DNA of 64,000 nucleotides from NCBI GenBank assembly GCA_944358385.1, contig CALVQW010000004.1, positions 1-64,000 of the forward strand, in the 5' to 3' direction. Shown here piece by piece: positions 1 to 10,400 of the stretch. Numbering within the stretch: position 1 is the stretch's first letter; each line of letters opens with the position of its first letter. Under the pieces are notes generated by a model. That model was not told the DNA's origin, made no database searches, and worked only from the letters and a program-made list of their open reading frames with translations. Source of the DNA: an uncultured Clostridia bacterium (GTDB lineage: Bacteria > Bacillota > Clostridia > Christensenellales > CAG-917). Made by a program: the position numbers and the translations under genes.

Positions 1-10
1 AAGGTCATTT

Positions 11-1204
11 TCATAAGCCCAGCACCTCTTTGATGTTTTTGTAGGCGATGCCTTCCGCAAGCGCGGAGGCGGCAGCCGCATCGTATTCTCCCCTGTCCGC
101 AAGCCCGCCGATGTAGGACGCGAGGATGCGGCGGTAGAAATCGAAACGCACATAGGAACTGAAGGATCTGCTGTCCGTGAGCATCCCCGTGTTGGTGCCC
201 AGCACCGCATATTCCGCCACCGTCTCAAGCTGACGGCGGATGCCGCACACGGTGTCGTTGAACCACCACGCCGCCCCGACAAGCACATTGGGGAACGCGC
301 CCGAAATGGCGCAAACCGACCTTAAACATACGTCATTGAGAGGATAAAGTATGATCTTGGGCAGACCGCCCAGCTTCATGCACATCTTGTCCAGGAATTT
401 CGCCAGCGCGTCCGTGGCGACGTGATCACGGAAAACGTCATATCCCGCGTCCCTGCCCACCGCCGCGAACGCCTTTGTGTTCACGTTGCGGAAGGTGCCG
501 AAATGCAGTTGCAGCACCAAGCCCTTCTCGTAGCACTTCTCCGTCAGCCATTCGAGGTCCGAGGTGTCCGCAAAGCCGTCAAAGCCGTGATCCGCGAGTT
601 TGCATCCCTTTGAGAGGAAGTAGTCCATCCTCTCGGAGAGCAAGCCCTTGTCCGCGCCCTCGGCAAAGCACCTGTCGGGACGGAAGGTGGGACGCACCTT
701 TATGCCGCCGATGTCTCCGTGTCCGTCGAGCGTGGAGAAAGGATCGTCCGTGGTCGCCACATACTCCACGTTGAAATGCGCGAGCATGTCCGCGGCACCC
801 ATTCCGGGCAGGACGGCATTCGCCCTCTCCCACACCTCTTCCGCATTGCCTGCGTTGAGCGGCTCATGCACCGAGAAAAGCTCGGCAAGCTCCATATGCG
901 TCCAATAGTAAAGGGGGTTGCCCGCAAGACGGGGAAGGACGGAGGCGTATTTCAGGAATTTCTCCTTAAATGAGCGGCTGCCCGTGATGTACTCCTCGTC
1001 CACGCCGCAAAGGCGCATGGCGCGCCATTTGTAGTGGTCGCCCGCGAGCCAAAGCTCGCCGATGTCGGCAAAGTGCCTGTTCTCGGTGATCGCCCTCTCG
1101 TCGAGATGGCAGTGATAGTCGATGACGGGCAGATGTCTGATGTCCTGATAGATCTTCCGCGCCGCATCGCCGGAAAGCAACAGATCGTCGTCAAAAAACG
1201 CCAT
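11..1204 (-). CDS. uxaC: Glucuronate (uronate) isomerase, short form
   Basis: Interconverts D-glucuronate/D-fructuronate and D-galacturonate/D-tagaturonate in the cytoplasm, the first step of hexuronate breakdown. The 397-residue protein has the amidohydrolase-type metal motif YHCHL (H31, H33), the TTDDP motif, PTFRPD, a SDHG-like ADHG segment and the LQLHFG stretch of the UxaC family. It is about 70 residues shorter than the usual ~470; the helices between PTFRPD and the ADHG motif are missing, so it belongs to a compact subgroup. The ATG is preceded by GAGAGGTG. A TTTACC-17-TAAAAT promoter lies upstream. It is divergent from an AraC-type regulator that probably controls it (inference). Confidence 0.9.
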   Translation of the reverse strand: MAFFDDDLLLSGDAARKIYQDIRHLPVIDYHCHLDERAITENRHFADIGELWLAGDHYKWRAMRLCGVDEEYITGSRSFKEKFLKYASVLPRLAGNPLYYWTHMELAELFSVHEPLNAGNAEEVWERANAVLPGMGAADMLAHFNVEYVATTDDPFSTLDGHGDIGGIKVRPTFRPDRCFAEGADKGLLSERMDYFLSKGCKLADHGFDGFADTSDLEWLTEKCYEKGLVLQLHFGTFRNVNTKAFAAVGRDAGYDVFRDHVATDALAKFLDKMCMKLGGLPKIILYPLNDVCLRSVCAISGAFPNVLVGAAWWFNDTVCGIRRQLETVAEYAVLGTNTGMLTDSRSFSSYVRFDFYRRILASYIGGLADRGEYDAAAASALAEGIAYKNIKEVLGL

Positions 1205-1227
1205 GATACACCTCTCGGAACGGTTTT

Positions 1228-1256
1228 ATTTTAGCACTCAATATTTGCACGGTAAA
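1228..1256 (-). promoter_or_regulatory. Sigma-A-type promoter of uxaC
   Basis: Minus strand TTTACC (1251-1256), 17-base spacer, TAAAAT (1228-1233), ending about 23 bases before the uxaC start codon. It lies in the divergent space shared with the AraC regulator. Confidence 0.55.
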
Positions 1257-1312
1257 CCCCGATTTTTGCTGTTTTACTTGCAAATCTTGCGGTATTGGTC
1301 TATGCTTGGAAT

Positions 1313-2158
1313 ATGAAAGGAGACAGATACGAAAATCAGCTCATGTCCTGCTCCACCTACGAGATCCACCACAAAAAGGACAAGGACTTCAAGACGGTGG
1401 AGATGCACTCCCACGATTTTGCGGAGATCTATCTCTTCCTGCAAGGCTCGGCGAGCTACATCATCGAGGACTGCAAGTATTCCCTCCTGCCCGGCGACAT
1501 CCTCATCATCCCTCCCGGCAAGCTGCATCAGCTGGACATCAAGGACTCTTCCGAGACATACGAACGCTTCGTGCTGTGGATAGACGCGCGCTACCTCAAA
1601 CACATCTCCACTCCCCGCACCGATCTGCAACTGTGCTTTCTCAAAGCCTCGGCGGGCAGCGCGTTCCTCATCCGCGATGCCGCCCTCTCGGACAGGGCGC
1701 AACGGCTGCTGGACGCGGCGACGGAAAGGAGCGACGGCTTCGGAACGGACATCGAAAATGAGGAGCGCATCAAGGCTCTGCTCGTCGTGCTGGGGCAATT
1801 CTTCCTGCAACACGCGGAAGGTTCGGCGGTGCCGGGCATGAGCAACGCGGTGGTGACCAAAGCCATAGACTACATCTCCGAACACATCACGGAGGATCTT
1901 TCTTTGGAGCGCATCGCCGCCGCACTTTTTGTCAACAAGTTCTATTTCGCGCACGTTTTCAAGGAGATGACCAACACTCCGCCCCACCGCTATATACTCA
2001 AAAAACGCCTTGTTCTTGCAAAACAGCTGCTGGAACAAGGCATTCCCGTGACGGACGTATATTCGCGGTGCGGGTTTTCGGATTACACCAACTTTTTCCG
2101 CGCTTTCAAAAACGAGTTCGGCATAACGCCCAAACAGTTCTACGCGCGCAGACAGTGA
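1313..2158 (+). CDS. AraC-family transcriptional regulator
   Basis: Predicted DNA-binding regulator. The N-terminal part is a cupin-like sensor domain (HSHDFAEIYLFLQG, then PGDILIIPPGKLHQ), and the last ~100 residues are a double helix-turn-helix of AraC type ending in the family signature CGFSDYTNFFRAFKNEFGITPKQF. The first ATG is at 1313; a TTG at 1295 in frame could also start the protein and neither has a clear ribosome binding site. It is divergent from uxaC and converges with the Gfo/Idh/MocA gene with only 4 bases between stops. The ligand is unknown; a uronate is a guess from the neighbour. Confidence 0.88.
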   Translation: MKGDRYENQLMSCSTYEIHHKKDKDFKTVEMHSHDFAEIYLFLQGSASYIIEDCKYSLLPGDILIIPPGKLHQLDIKDSSETYERFVLWIDARYLKHISTPRTDLQLCFLKASAGSAFLIRDAALSDRAQRLLDAATERSDGFGTDIENEERIKALLVVLGQFFLQHAEGSAVPGMSNAVVTKAIDYISEHITEDLSLERIAAALFVNKFYFAHVFKEMTNTPPHRYILKKRLVLAKQLLEQGIPVTDVYSRCGFSDYTNFFRAFKNEFGITPKQFYARRQ

Positions 2159-2162
2159 CGGG

Positions 2163-3128
2163 CTAGGGGCGCAGAGGCACGTCCTTCCCGTCGCTTGCAT
2201 AAACGGCAAGCACGGCGCGCACGGACTTCGCCCCCTCCTCCCCGTCCACGGGAAACTTCCTCCCGCTGCGCACACAATCGTAAAAATCCGCGATGAGTCG
2301 CTCGTGTCCGCTGCCGTACACGCTCTTTCCCCTCGCGCCGGGCGTCTTGTCCAGCTTCACGACCTTCCCTCCCACGGCTGCCCCGGACGGGGTGATGACG
2401 AGTTCCCCTCCCTCGGCGGCGACACGGATGACGACGGGCATATCCTTCTTCGCCGTGTTGGTGGCGTATATCGAGAAAGGTGCTTTTCCTCCCGAAAACA
2501 ATGCGCAGGCGGTGTCCTCAACTTCGATGACGTCGCCAAGCTCCTCCGCGGAGATCTTTCCCCGCGCGGTCACGGGTTCGCCCATCAGCCATATGAGCAG
2601 ATCGACGGTGTGGATCGCCTGATTCATCAGCACTCCGCCGCCCTCCGTCGCCCACTTCCCGCGCCATTCCCCCGACGCGTAATAGGCGGCGTCCCTGTGC
2701 CAATTCAGTCTGCCTTCGGCGCGCTCCGCCCGCCTTCCCTCAAGATATGCCTTAGCAAACACGGAGGAGGGGTTGTATCTGTTCTGGAAACACACCCCCA
2801 GCATCGCGGAGGACTGCTTTTCGGCGGCGAGTATGCGCGGGATGTCCTCGCGTTTTATGCACAAGGGCTTCTCGCAAAGCACGTTCACTCCCCTTTTCAA
2901 CGCCTCGACCGTCATATCGGCGTGAAGGTAATGCGGCGTGCAGACGTGTACGACGTCTATGCGCTCCGCGTCCAGCATGCGGATGTAGTCGGAATAATGC
3001 GCGCAGTCGTAGCCTTCGAGCGCGTCGGGACGGATGTCGCAGACCGCGACAAGCTCCTCACCCTGCTCTTTCAGCACGTCGGCATGCACTTTGCCTATGA
3101 CTCCGAGACCTATGACTGCCGCTCTCAT
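2163..3128 (-). CDS. Gfo/Idh/MocA-family NAD(P)-dependent oxidoreductase
   Basis: A 321-residue dehydrogenase expected to oxidise or reduce a sugar, inositol or related polyol. The N-terminus carries a Rossmann dinucleotide motif (AVIGLGVIGKVHA), then HVCTPHYLHADM and the family-typical CEKPL motif; the C-terminal half is the alpha/beta substrate domain with GGGVLMNQAIHTVDLL. The ATG at 3128 overlaps the stop codon of the upstream membrane-protein gene by four bases, so the two are translationally coupled. The substrate cannot be read from the sequence; proximity to uxaC hints at sugar-acid metabolism. Confidence 0.88.
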   Translation of the reverse strand: MRAAVIGLGVIGKVHADVLKEQGEELVAVCDIRPDALEGYDCAHYSDYIRMLDAERIDVVHVCTPHYLHADMTVEALKRGVNVLCEKPLCIKREDIPRILAAEKQSSAMLGVCFQNRYNPSSVFAKAYLEGRRAERAEGRLNWHRDAAYYASGEWRGKWATEGGGVLMNQAIHTVDLLIWLMGEPVTARGKISAEELGDVIEVEDTACALFSGGKAPFSIYATNTAKKDMPVVIRVAAEGGELVITPSGAAVGGKVVKLDKTPGARGKSVYGSGHERLIADFYDCVRSGRKFPVDGEEGAKSVRAVLAVYASDGKDVPLRP

Positions 3129-3967
3129 TTTCCCTCCTGTCCCGCTCCCGCGACGGCGCGCGGCATTCTTACATAGCGAGCCGCCACGAACCACCTGTCC
3201 GTCATTTTGTCGTTGATGAGGATCATCAGCCGTCCGATCCCCACAAAGAGGAGCAAACCGACAGCCAGCACCAACATCATAAGGACGTATGCCGCCGCCG
3301 TGTTGACGGGCGCGGAGGAAAAGAGGGACCATATGAAATCCGGACGGTAGAAGGGATAGGGATAGAAATGCATCGCGCCCACCCCGCCCCGCACTATGGA
3401 GAAGAGGGAGTAGACGAGAGGATATATCGCAAAATACCACGCGTCGGCGTGCCTTATGCGTCTGTCCGTGAAGGGGAAGAACCAGAGGATGAGCATGAGA
3501 GGCGGCACGATCATGTGGAAGTAGACCTGGATAAAGCTGTTCATCGCGTGGTAGGAGTCGTGCCACTCGAAGGGCGGCGTAAACCCCATCGGGATGCCCG
3601 CCGTGTACACCACCCCCGTGACGAGGATGTAGGTGGTCGCCATCGCGCCGACGACGGGAGTGTGCGCCACCTTTGCCACGCCCTTCACGCCGAAGGCGGC
3701 AAGCCCCGCCGCGATGAGGTAGACGTAGACGAACACATTGGACTGTATTGTGAAGAAGGAAAGGATGTTGAACCTGCCGTAATCCACGGGGCTGAACTCC
3801 GCGTCGTACTCGTAGATGTAGTGGGAGAGCCTGTGGATGATGACGAGGAAGCCGAAAACGCCGAGCAAAATTGCCGCCGTCCCGAAAACCTTGCTTTGCG
3901 CGAGTCTGCTCTTTTGTGTGCTCATAGTCCTCTCCCCTGCCGCGCTCTGCGCGTCCACGCCACTCAT
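3125..3967 (-). CDS. Pr6Pr-family integral membrane protein
   Basis: A protein of about 280 residues with roughly six hydrophobic helices (for example FGTAAILLGVFGFLVII and AYVLMMLVLAVGLLLFVGI), a central segment rich in His and aromatic residues (EWHDSYHAMNSFIQVYFHM), and the overall pattern of the Pr6Pr/FAR-17a-AIG1-like membrane proteins. Function is not established for this family. Two starts are plausible: ATG at 3967 behind GGGGGGAGT and ATG at 3925 behind GGGGAGAGG; the longer is given. It is translationally coupled to the downstream oxidoreductase. Confidence 0.7.
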   Translation of the reverse strand: MSGVDAQSAAGERTMSTQKSRLAQSKVFGTAAILLGVFGFLVIIHRLSHYIYEYDAEFSPVDYGRFNILSFFTIQSNVFVYVYLIAAGLAAFGVKGVAKVAHTPVVGAMATTYILVTGVVYTAGIPMGFTPPFEWHDSYHAMNSFIQVYFHMIVPPLMLILWFFPFTDRRIRHADAWYFAIYPLVYSLFSIVRGGVGAMHFYPYPFYRPDFIWSLFSSAPVNTAAAYVLMMLVLAVGLLLFVGIGRLMILINDKMTDRWFVAARYVRMPRAVAGAGQEGK

Positions 3968-4030
3968 GATACTCCCCCCGCCCCGCAAAAATCAATCCCC
4001 AATTTTTCGCATCGTCCTCCCCGCGCATAC

Positions 4031-4062
4031 AAAAAGAGAGGGACAAGTGTCCCTCCCTTTTC
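4031..4062. terminator. Bidirectional intrinsic terminator at the end of the purine operon
   Basis: Eight-base-pair stem GAGGGACA (4038-4045) / TGTCCCTC (4048-4055). It has a C/T-rich tail CCCTTTT on the plus strand and TCTTTTT on the minus strand. It lies beyond the last gene of the minus-strand purine operon. Confidence 0.75.
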
Positions 4063-4152
4063 CCGTTTGCACAGGCATTGATTTTAATTTACACGCGCCC
4101 TTCCTTCCCGCACGCTCTTTGCGCGGGGACGGTCACGCGGGACGTCGCGGCA

Positions 4153-4971
4153 TCACCACGCCAGAGAGTCGTCGAAGTCCACAAGTGTGGGATCGACGGG
4201 CTTCTCCTGCAAGACGGAGGTCATATACTTGTTGACCTGCTCGCGCATCTCGCGGCGGGAGATGGTGCGGCAGTCCATGAGATCCTGCTGCACCCAGATG
4301 AACTTGACGTCGCGCTCTCTTGCCTGATCGTCAAAGATGCCAAGCAAGCCCGCCATGCCCTTGCAGGAGATCTGATCGTACATGATGACCATGTCCGCGT
4401 CGAACTCGTCCACTATGCGCCACAGCTCGTCCACGACGTTGCGGTAGCCGCCCTTGGTGTGCTTGCGCATGGTGACGCGCTGATAGGTCTTGGCGAGGTC
4501 GTGCAGAGACTGCTCTTTGTCCGTGGTGTCGAACATGAGGTAGGAGATCATGGTCTCCATGTCCATGACGACATTGATGCCCCAGCAGTTCTCCAGCCAC
4601 GCGGCGAAGTTTGTGTAGTAGTTTGCGGGACAGGACCACACTATGGCGCGGTGACGCATCTCCTTGGAGACGGGCGTCTTTTTCTCATAGGCTTTGAGCA
4701 TGATCTTGTTGACCTTCTTGTCCACCTTGCCGAAACGCTTGTCGAAGCCCCCGCTGAGGTGGAAATAGTAGAGGCGGTAAAGCCAGAAATTCGCACCGGT
4801 GAGCTGAGGGTACTTGGTCTTGTTTATCTCCCATTTCTGCAGTTCATACTCCGTTTCGCGGTTGTAAACCTTCATTGCTGCGAAATAAGCGTCCCAATCG
4901 AACTTCTCGCCCGTCTGCTCTTCGATGAACTTTATGCACCCTTTGATCTCCTCCAGTGCGTAGTCCTGCAC
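4153..4971 (-). CDS. 5'-truncated 2-hydroxyacyl-CoA dehydratase subunit (HgdB/BcrC-like)
   Basis: Matches the C-terminal two-thirds of the HgdB/BadD/BcrC family, the iron-sulfur subunits of 2-hydroxyacyl-CoA dehydratases and benzoyl-CoA reductases. Visible are SCPANYYTNF, a DQISCKGMAG segment with a conserved Cys, and the terminal QQDLMDCRTISRREMREQV block. Family members are about 380-430 residues; this frame has 272 from a GTG at 4971. Homologous-looking sequence (CEESGAGQLRTR) continues upstream of that GTG to a stop at 5008-5010, so the gene has lost its N-terminal domain, including ligands for the cluster. No partner subunit or activator lies nearby. Probably a remnant at the tail of the purine operon. 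Confidence 0.6.
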   Translation of the reverse strand: MQDYALEEIKGCIKFIEEQTGEKFDWDAYFAAMKVYNRETEYELQKWEINKTKYPQLTGANFWLYRLYYFHLSGGFDKRFGKVDKKVNKIMLKAYEKKTPVSKEMRHRAIVWSCPANYYTNFAAWLENCWGINVVMDMETMISYLMFDTTDKEQSLHDLAKTYQRVTMRKHTKGGYRNVVDELWRIVDEFDADMVIMYDQISCKGMAGLLGIFDDQARERDVKFIWVQQDLMDCRTISRREMREQVNKYMTSVLQEKPVDPTLVDFDDSLAW

Positions 4972-5039
4972 CCTGGTGCGGAGCTGACCGGCTCCGCTCT
5001 CTTCACATTATATTTTGCTTTGCGAGAAGTCCCGCATTC

Positions 5040-5897
5040 TCATTTGTCCAGCCCCTTTTGCAGGCGGTACGCCTTGACGGTGTTCTGCAACAGCATGGTG
5101 ACCGTCATGGGACCGACGCCGCCGGGGACGGGGGTGATGTAGGAGCATTTGGGTGCCACTTCGGCGTAATCCACGTCGCCGCAGAGTTTGCCGTTCTCGT
5201 CACGGTCCATACCCACGTCGATGACCACCGCGCCCTCTTTCACCATATCCGCTTTCAGGAACTTGGCTTTGCCTATGGCAACGCACACGATGTCCGCGCG
5301 GGAAGTGACTGCGCCCAGATCCTTCGTGCGGCTGTGGCATATAGTGACGGTGGCATTGCGGTCGAGAAGGAGCTGCGCGAGCGGCTTGCCCACCAGATTT
5401 GAGCGTCCGACGACGACGGCGTTTTTCCCCTCTATGGGGATGTCGTAGTGGTCGAGCAGTCTCATGACGCCGTAAGGGGTGCAGGGGATGAGTTCAGGCT
5501 CGCCCGTCCACAGCTTGCCCTTCTGCACATAATGGCACCCGTCCACGTCCTTTGCGGGATCTATCATCCTGAGGAGTGCCGCCTCGTCCAGATGCTTTGG
5601 CACGGGGAGTTGGAGGAGTATGCCGTTGACTGCGGGATCGGCGTTGAGGGAAGCGATCTTCCCCGCCACTTCCTCCTGCGTCGCGTCCGCGGGCAGTTTG
5701 ATGAGCGTGGACTCGATGCCCACTTCCGCGCAGCCGTTGATCTTGTTGCGCACATACACCTGACTTGCGGGATCGTCTCCCACGAGTATGACCGCAAGCC
5801 CCGCCTTGCCGCACTCATCCTGCGGCAGAGCCGCGACCTGTCCTGCGATGTCCTCGCGCGTGAGTTTTGCAACGAGTTTTCCGTCTATGATCTGCAT
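5040..5897 (-). CDS. folD: Bifunctional methylene-THF dehydrogenase / methenyl-THF cyclohydrolase
   Basis: Converts 5,10-methylene-THF to 10-formyl-THF in two steps, supplying the formyl donor used by PurN and the AICAR transformylase of the same operon. The 285-residue protein has the catalytic region YVRNKINGC (active-site Lys), QLPVPKHLDE, the NADP-binding VVGRSNLVGKPLAQLL and the C-terminal family signature PVPGGVGPMTVTML. Length is typical. It starts with ATG at 5897 behind GGAGAG, nine bases after the guaB stop. Confidence 0.97.
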   Translation of the reverse strand: MQIIDGKLVAKLTREDIAGQVAALPQDECGKAGLAVILVGDDPASQVYVRNKINGCAEVGIESTLIKLPADATQEEVAGKIASLNADPAVNGILLQLPVPKHLDEAALLRMIDPAKDVDGCHYVQKGKLWTGEPELIPCTPYGVMRLLDHYDIPIEGKNAVVVGRSNLVGKPLAQLLLDRNATVTICHSRTKDLGAVTSRADIVCVAIGKAKFLKADMVKEGAVVIDVGMDRDENGKLCGDVDYAEVAPKCSYITPVPGGVGPMTVTMLLQNTVKAYRLQKGLDK

Positions 5898-5906
5898 ACT
5901 CTCTCC

Positions 5907-7415
5907 TTATCTGTTGCCGGTGTAGCCGGTATTCTTCTGGATGACGTCGTGCGCGCCTCCCTCCGTGATGCTGGTGGCGGAGACCACCGTCATCTTTGCG
6001 GTCTGCTGGAGCTGCTTTATGGTGATCGCGCCGCAGTTGCACATGGTGGAACGCACCTTGTAAAGGCTCTTTTCCACGTTGTCTTTGAGGCTGCCGGCGT
6101 AGGGGACGTAGCTGTCCACGCCCTCCTCGAAGGAGAGACCGGACTTGCCGCCGAGGTCGTAACGCTGCCAATTGCGCGCGCGGTTGCTGCCCTCTCCCCA
6201 ATACTCCTTGACATAGTTGCCGTTGATGTTGAGTTTGGCGGTGGGGCTTTCGTCAAAGCGGGCGAAATATCTGCCCAGCATGAGGAAATCCGCGCCCATG
6301 GCGAGTGCGAGAGTCATGTGATAGTCATGCACGATGCCGCCGTCCGAGCAGATGGGGATGTAGATGCCCGTCTTTTCGTAATATTCGTTCCTGGCTTCCG
6401 CCACCTCGATGAGCGCGCTCGCCTGTCCTCTGCCTATGCCCTTCTGTTCGCGGGTGATGCAGATAGAGCCGCCGCCTATGCCCACCTTGATGAAATCCGC
6501 ACCGCACTCGGCGAGGAAGAAGAAACCGTCACGGTCAACGACGTTGCCCGCGCCCACCTTCACGCTGTCGCCGTAATTCTTGTGTATGAATTCGAGGGTG
6601 CGCTTCTGCCAGATGCTGTAACCTTCCGAGGAATCGATGCACAGCACGTCCACGCCAGCGTCGATGAGGGCGGGGACACGCTTCTCGTAGTCCAGCGTGT
6701 TGATGCCCGCGCCCACCATATACCTCTTGTGGTCGTCGAGGAGTTCCAGCGGGTTCTCCTTGTGTTGGGCGTAGTCTTTGCGGAACACCATATACATCAG
6801 GTTGCCCTCGTCGGAAACGATGGGGATGGAGTTGAGCTTGTGTTCCCAGATGATGTCGTTCGCCTCCGCAAGTCCTGTGGACGCGGGTGCGATGACCAGC
6901 TTGTCGAGCGGAGTCATGAACTCCTTGACGGGCGTTTCGAGTGCCATGCGGCTGACGCGGTAATCACGGGATGTCACGATGCCGAGCAGTTTGCCGAAGC
7001 TGGTGCCGTCATGCGTTATGGCTATGGTGTTGTGTCCCTTGCGGCGCACGAGTTCCAAGACGTCGGCGAGGGTGCTGTCCGGGGTGAGGTTGGAGTCCGA
7101 CACCACAAAGCCCGCCTTATAGTTCTTGACGCGCCTCACCATCGCCGCCTCGTCCTCCACGCTCTGAGAGCCGTAGATGAAGGAGATGCCGCCCTCTCTC
7201 GCCAGCGCGATGGCAAGAGTGTCGTTGCTGACGGACTGCATGATCGCGGAAACAAGCGGGATGTTGAGGGAGATGGCGGGTTCCTCTCCCCTTGCGAATT
7301 TCACGAGAGGGGTGCGCAGGCTGACATTGGCGGGGATGCAGTTCTCGTCCGTGTAGCCGGGGATGAGAAGATACTCGCTGAAAGTTCTTGACGGTTCTTC
7401 GAAATACTTTGCCAT
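5907..7415 (-). CDS. guaB: IMP dehydrogenase
   Basis: Oxidises IMP to XMP, the committed step to GMP. The 502-residue protein has the (beta/alpha)8 barrel with a paired CBS (Bateman) domain inserted near residues 110-220 (for example [27 protein letters not shown]). The catalytic loop is [17 protein letters not shown], whose Cys forms the thioimidate; [12 protein letters not shown] follows. The loop reads GGGSICIT rather than the more usual GPGSICTT, a variant form. It lies between purL and folD in the purine operon with short gaps, so purine synthesis is directed towards guanylates from this transcript. Confidence 0.93.
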   Translation of the reverse strand: MAKYFEEPSRTFSEYLLIPGYTDENCIPANVSLRTPLVKFARGEEPAISLNIPLVSAIMQSVSNDTLAIALAREGGISFIYGSQSVEDEAAMVRRVKNYKAGFVVSDSNLTPDSTLADVLELVRRKGHNTIAITHDGTSFGKLLGIVTSRDYRVSRMALETPVKEFMTPLDKLVIAPASTGLAEANDIIWEHKLNSIPIVSDEGNLMYMVFRKDYAQHKENPLELLDDHKRYMVGAGINTLDYEKRVPALIDAGVDVLCIDSSEGYSIWQKRTLEFIHKNYGDSVKVGAGNVVDRDGFFFLAECGADFIKVGIGGGSICITREQKGIGRGQASALIEVAEARNEYYEKTGIYIPICSDGGIVHDYHMTLALAMGADFLMLGRYFARFDESPTAKLNINGNYVKEYWGEGSNRARNWQRYDLGGKSGLSFEEGVDSYVPYAGSLKDNVEKSLYKVRSTMCNCGAITIKQLQQTAKMTVVSATSITEGGAHDVIQKNTGYTGNR

Positions 7416-7459
7416 GATTTTATCTCCGTAAAGTTATTCTCGTTGACGCAGGAGCACGC

Positions 7460-10400
7460 TCATGCGAAATAGTTTGCCGCAGACTCAAAGAGTCTGATGT
7501 CGTAGTTGCCGGGGACGTTGAGGTAAAGCCCCGCGTCCACGCGTTCGCTGTGTCCCATCTTCCCCAGCACTCTGCCGTCCGGGGAGGTGATGCCCTCCAC
7601 CGCCATATCGCTGCCGTTGGGGTTGAAGGCGATGTCATAGGTCGGCTCGCCCGAAAGATCGACATACTGTGTCGCGATCTGCCCGTTCTTCGCAAGCCTT
7701 TCCAGCCACTCCGGTGTCGCCATGAACCTGCCCTCGCCGTGGGAGATGGGGACATTCACCACGTCCCCCACCTTCATGAGGGAGAGCCAGGGAGAAAGAT
7801 CCGAACACACGCGGGTGCGGACTATCTTGGACTGGTGGCGCGCTATCTTGTTGTAAGTGAGAGTGGGCGCGTCCTCCTCCGCATCCACGATGTCGCCCAC
7901 GGTGACAAGCCCCAGCTTTATGAGAGCTTGGAAGCCGTTGCATATGCCCGCCATGAGACCGTCGCGGTGTTTGAGAAGGTCGCGCACGGCGTCCGTCACT
8001 TTCCCTCCGCGGAAGAAGGAAGTGATGAATTTGCCGCTGCCGTCCGGTTCGTCACCGCCGGAAAATCCGCCGGGGATGAAAACTATCTGCGATTGTCCCA
8101 CGCGCTTTGCGAATTCCGCCGCGCTCTCCGCGACGGATGCGGGAGACAGATTGTTGATGACGAAGATCTCAGGCTCAAGCCCCGCGCGACGCGCCGCCTT
8201 TGCGGTGTCGTACTCGCAGTTGGTGCCGGGGAACACGGGGATGAGCATCTTGGGAGCGGCAAACTTCCTGCCGCTCTTTGCCGCCGCCCCACAGGTGTAA
8301 CTCGCCTTGGGGATGTCGCCGCCGCCCTGCGCTATGTTGCAGGTGTAGACGCTCTCCAGCTTGTTCTCGTACGCTGCGGAAAGCTCCTCCGCGCTCACGC
8401 TCTCGCCGCCGAAACTGAACACCTTCTCCTCGGTGACCGTGCCCGCGAGCCTGCCCGCCGTCACGCCCTCCGCACACTCAATGAGGAACGCGCCGTACTT
8501 GTAGCCGAACACGTCCTCAAGCGTCATCCCGTCCGCGAATGCGAAGCCGAACCCGTTGCCTATCCCGCACTTGAACACCGCCTCGGCGACGCCGCCGTAT
8601 GTGGGCGTATAAGCCGAAAGCACCTTACCCTCGCGCATGAGATCGTGAACGACTTTTGCATTGGCAAACAAACTTTCCGCCTTGGGCAGACAGTCCTCGC
8701 CGTACTCGCACTCGATGAGGCGAACCTCGCTGCCCGCGCGCTTGAATTCCGGAGACACGGCGTCTCCGCATTTTGCGGTGGCGACCGCAAAGGAGACGAG
8801 AGTGGGAGGCACGTCGATGTGTTCGAAAGTGCCGCTCATGCTGTCCTTGCCGCCGATGGCTCCCATGCCCAGATCGCGCTGCGCACGGTACGCACCGAGC
8901 AGTGCTGCGAGGGGTTTGCCCCAGCGTTCCGCCCTGCCCATGGGCTTCTCGAAATACTCCTGGAAAGTGAGGTAAACTTCCTCGGTGCTCGCTCCCGCCG
9001 CGACGAGTTTCGCCACGCTCTCCACCACCGCGAGATACGCGCCGTGGAAGGGGCTTTTTTCGCTGATATAGGGGTTAAACCCCCAAGACATGAGCGAACA
9101 AGTGTCCGTTTCGGCTTTTTCCACCGAGATCTTGTTCACCATGCACTGTATGGGAGTGAGCTGATTTTTGCCGCCGAAGGGCATCATGACGGTGCCTGCG
9201 CCTATGGTGCTGTCGAACCTCTCCGAAAGCCCTCTCTTGGAGCAGACGTTGAGGTCGGAGACCAGGGCTTTCATGCCCGCCGCAAAGTCCGCGGGGATGT
9301 CCTTTCGGAGGCTGCCCGCCTTCACCTGTCTTGCCGTGGCGTGCTTCTCCGCGCCGTTGGAATTGAGGAACTCGCGGGAGATGTCCACGATGGTCTTGCC
9401 GTTCCATTGCATCCTGAGACGCGGCTCTTCCGTGACGACGGCGACGACCGTGGCTTCCAGATTCTCGGCATATGCGAGGTCTATGAACTTCTTTGCGTCA
9501 CCGGGGGCGACGACGACCGCCATCCTCTCCTGCGACTCGCTTATGGCAAGCTCGGTGCCGTCAAGTCCTTCGTATTTCTTGGGGACGGCGTTGAGGTCGA
9601 TGCTGAGACCGTCCGCCAGCTCCCCTATCGCCACGGACACGCCGCCCGCGCCGAAATCGTTGCACCGCTTGATGAGAAGGGATGCATTCGGGTTGCGGAA
9701 GAGACGCTGCAATTTGCGCTCCTCGGGAGCGTTGCCCTTCTGCACTTCCGCCCCGCAGGTGGAAAGGGACTGCGCGCTGTGCGCCTTGGAAGAACCCGTC
9801 GCTCCGCCGCAGCCGTCTCGTCCCGTCCTGCCGCCGAGCAGGATGACCACGTCGCCGGGAGCGGGAGTCTCTCTCACTACGTTGCGCGCAGGCACCGCGC
9901 CCGTCACCGCGCCGATCTCCAGCCTCTTTGCCACATAACCCGCATGGTATATCTCGTCCACGATGCCCGTTGCAAGCCCGATCTGGTTGCCGTAGGAACT
10001 GTAACCCGCGGCTGCTGTGGTGACGATCTTCTTCTGCGGCAGTTTGCCGGGGATGGTGTCCTCTATGGGAGTGAGCGGATCGCCCGCGCCCGTGACGCGC
10101 ATGGCGGAATAGACATACGCCCTTCCGGAGAGCGGATCGCGGATCGCGCCGCCGATGCAGGTCGCCGCTCCGCCGAAAGGCTCTATCTCGGTGGGATGAT
10201 TGTGTGTCTCGTTTTTGAAAAGCAGCAGCCAATCTTCCTCTTTGCCGTCCACGTCCACCTTTATCTTCACCGTGCAGGCGTTGATCTCGTCCGAGACGTC
10301 GAGGTTCTCAAGTTTCCCCTCCTTTCGCAGCATCTTTGCCGCTATGGTGGCGATGTCCATGAGGTTGACGGGCTTTTCCGTCCTGCCCAGCTTGGCGCGC

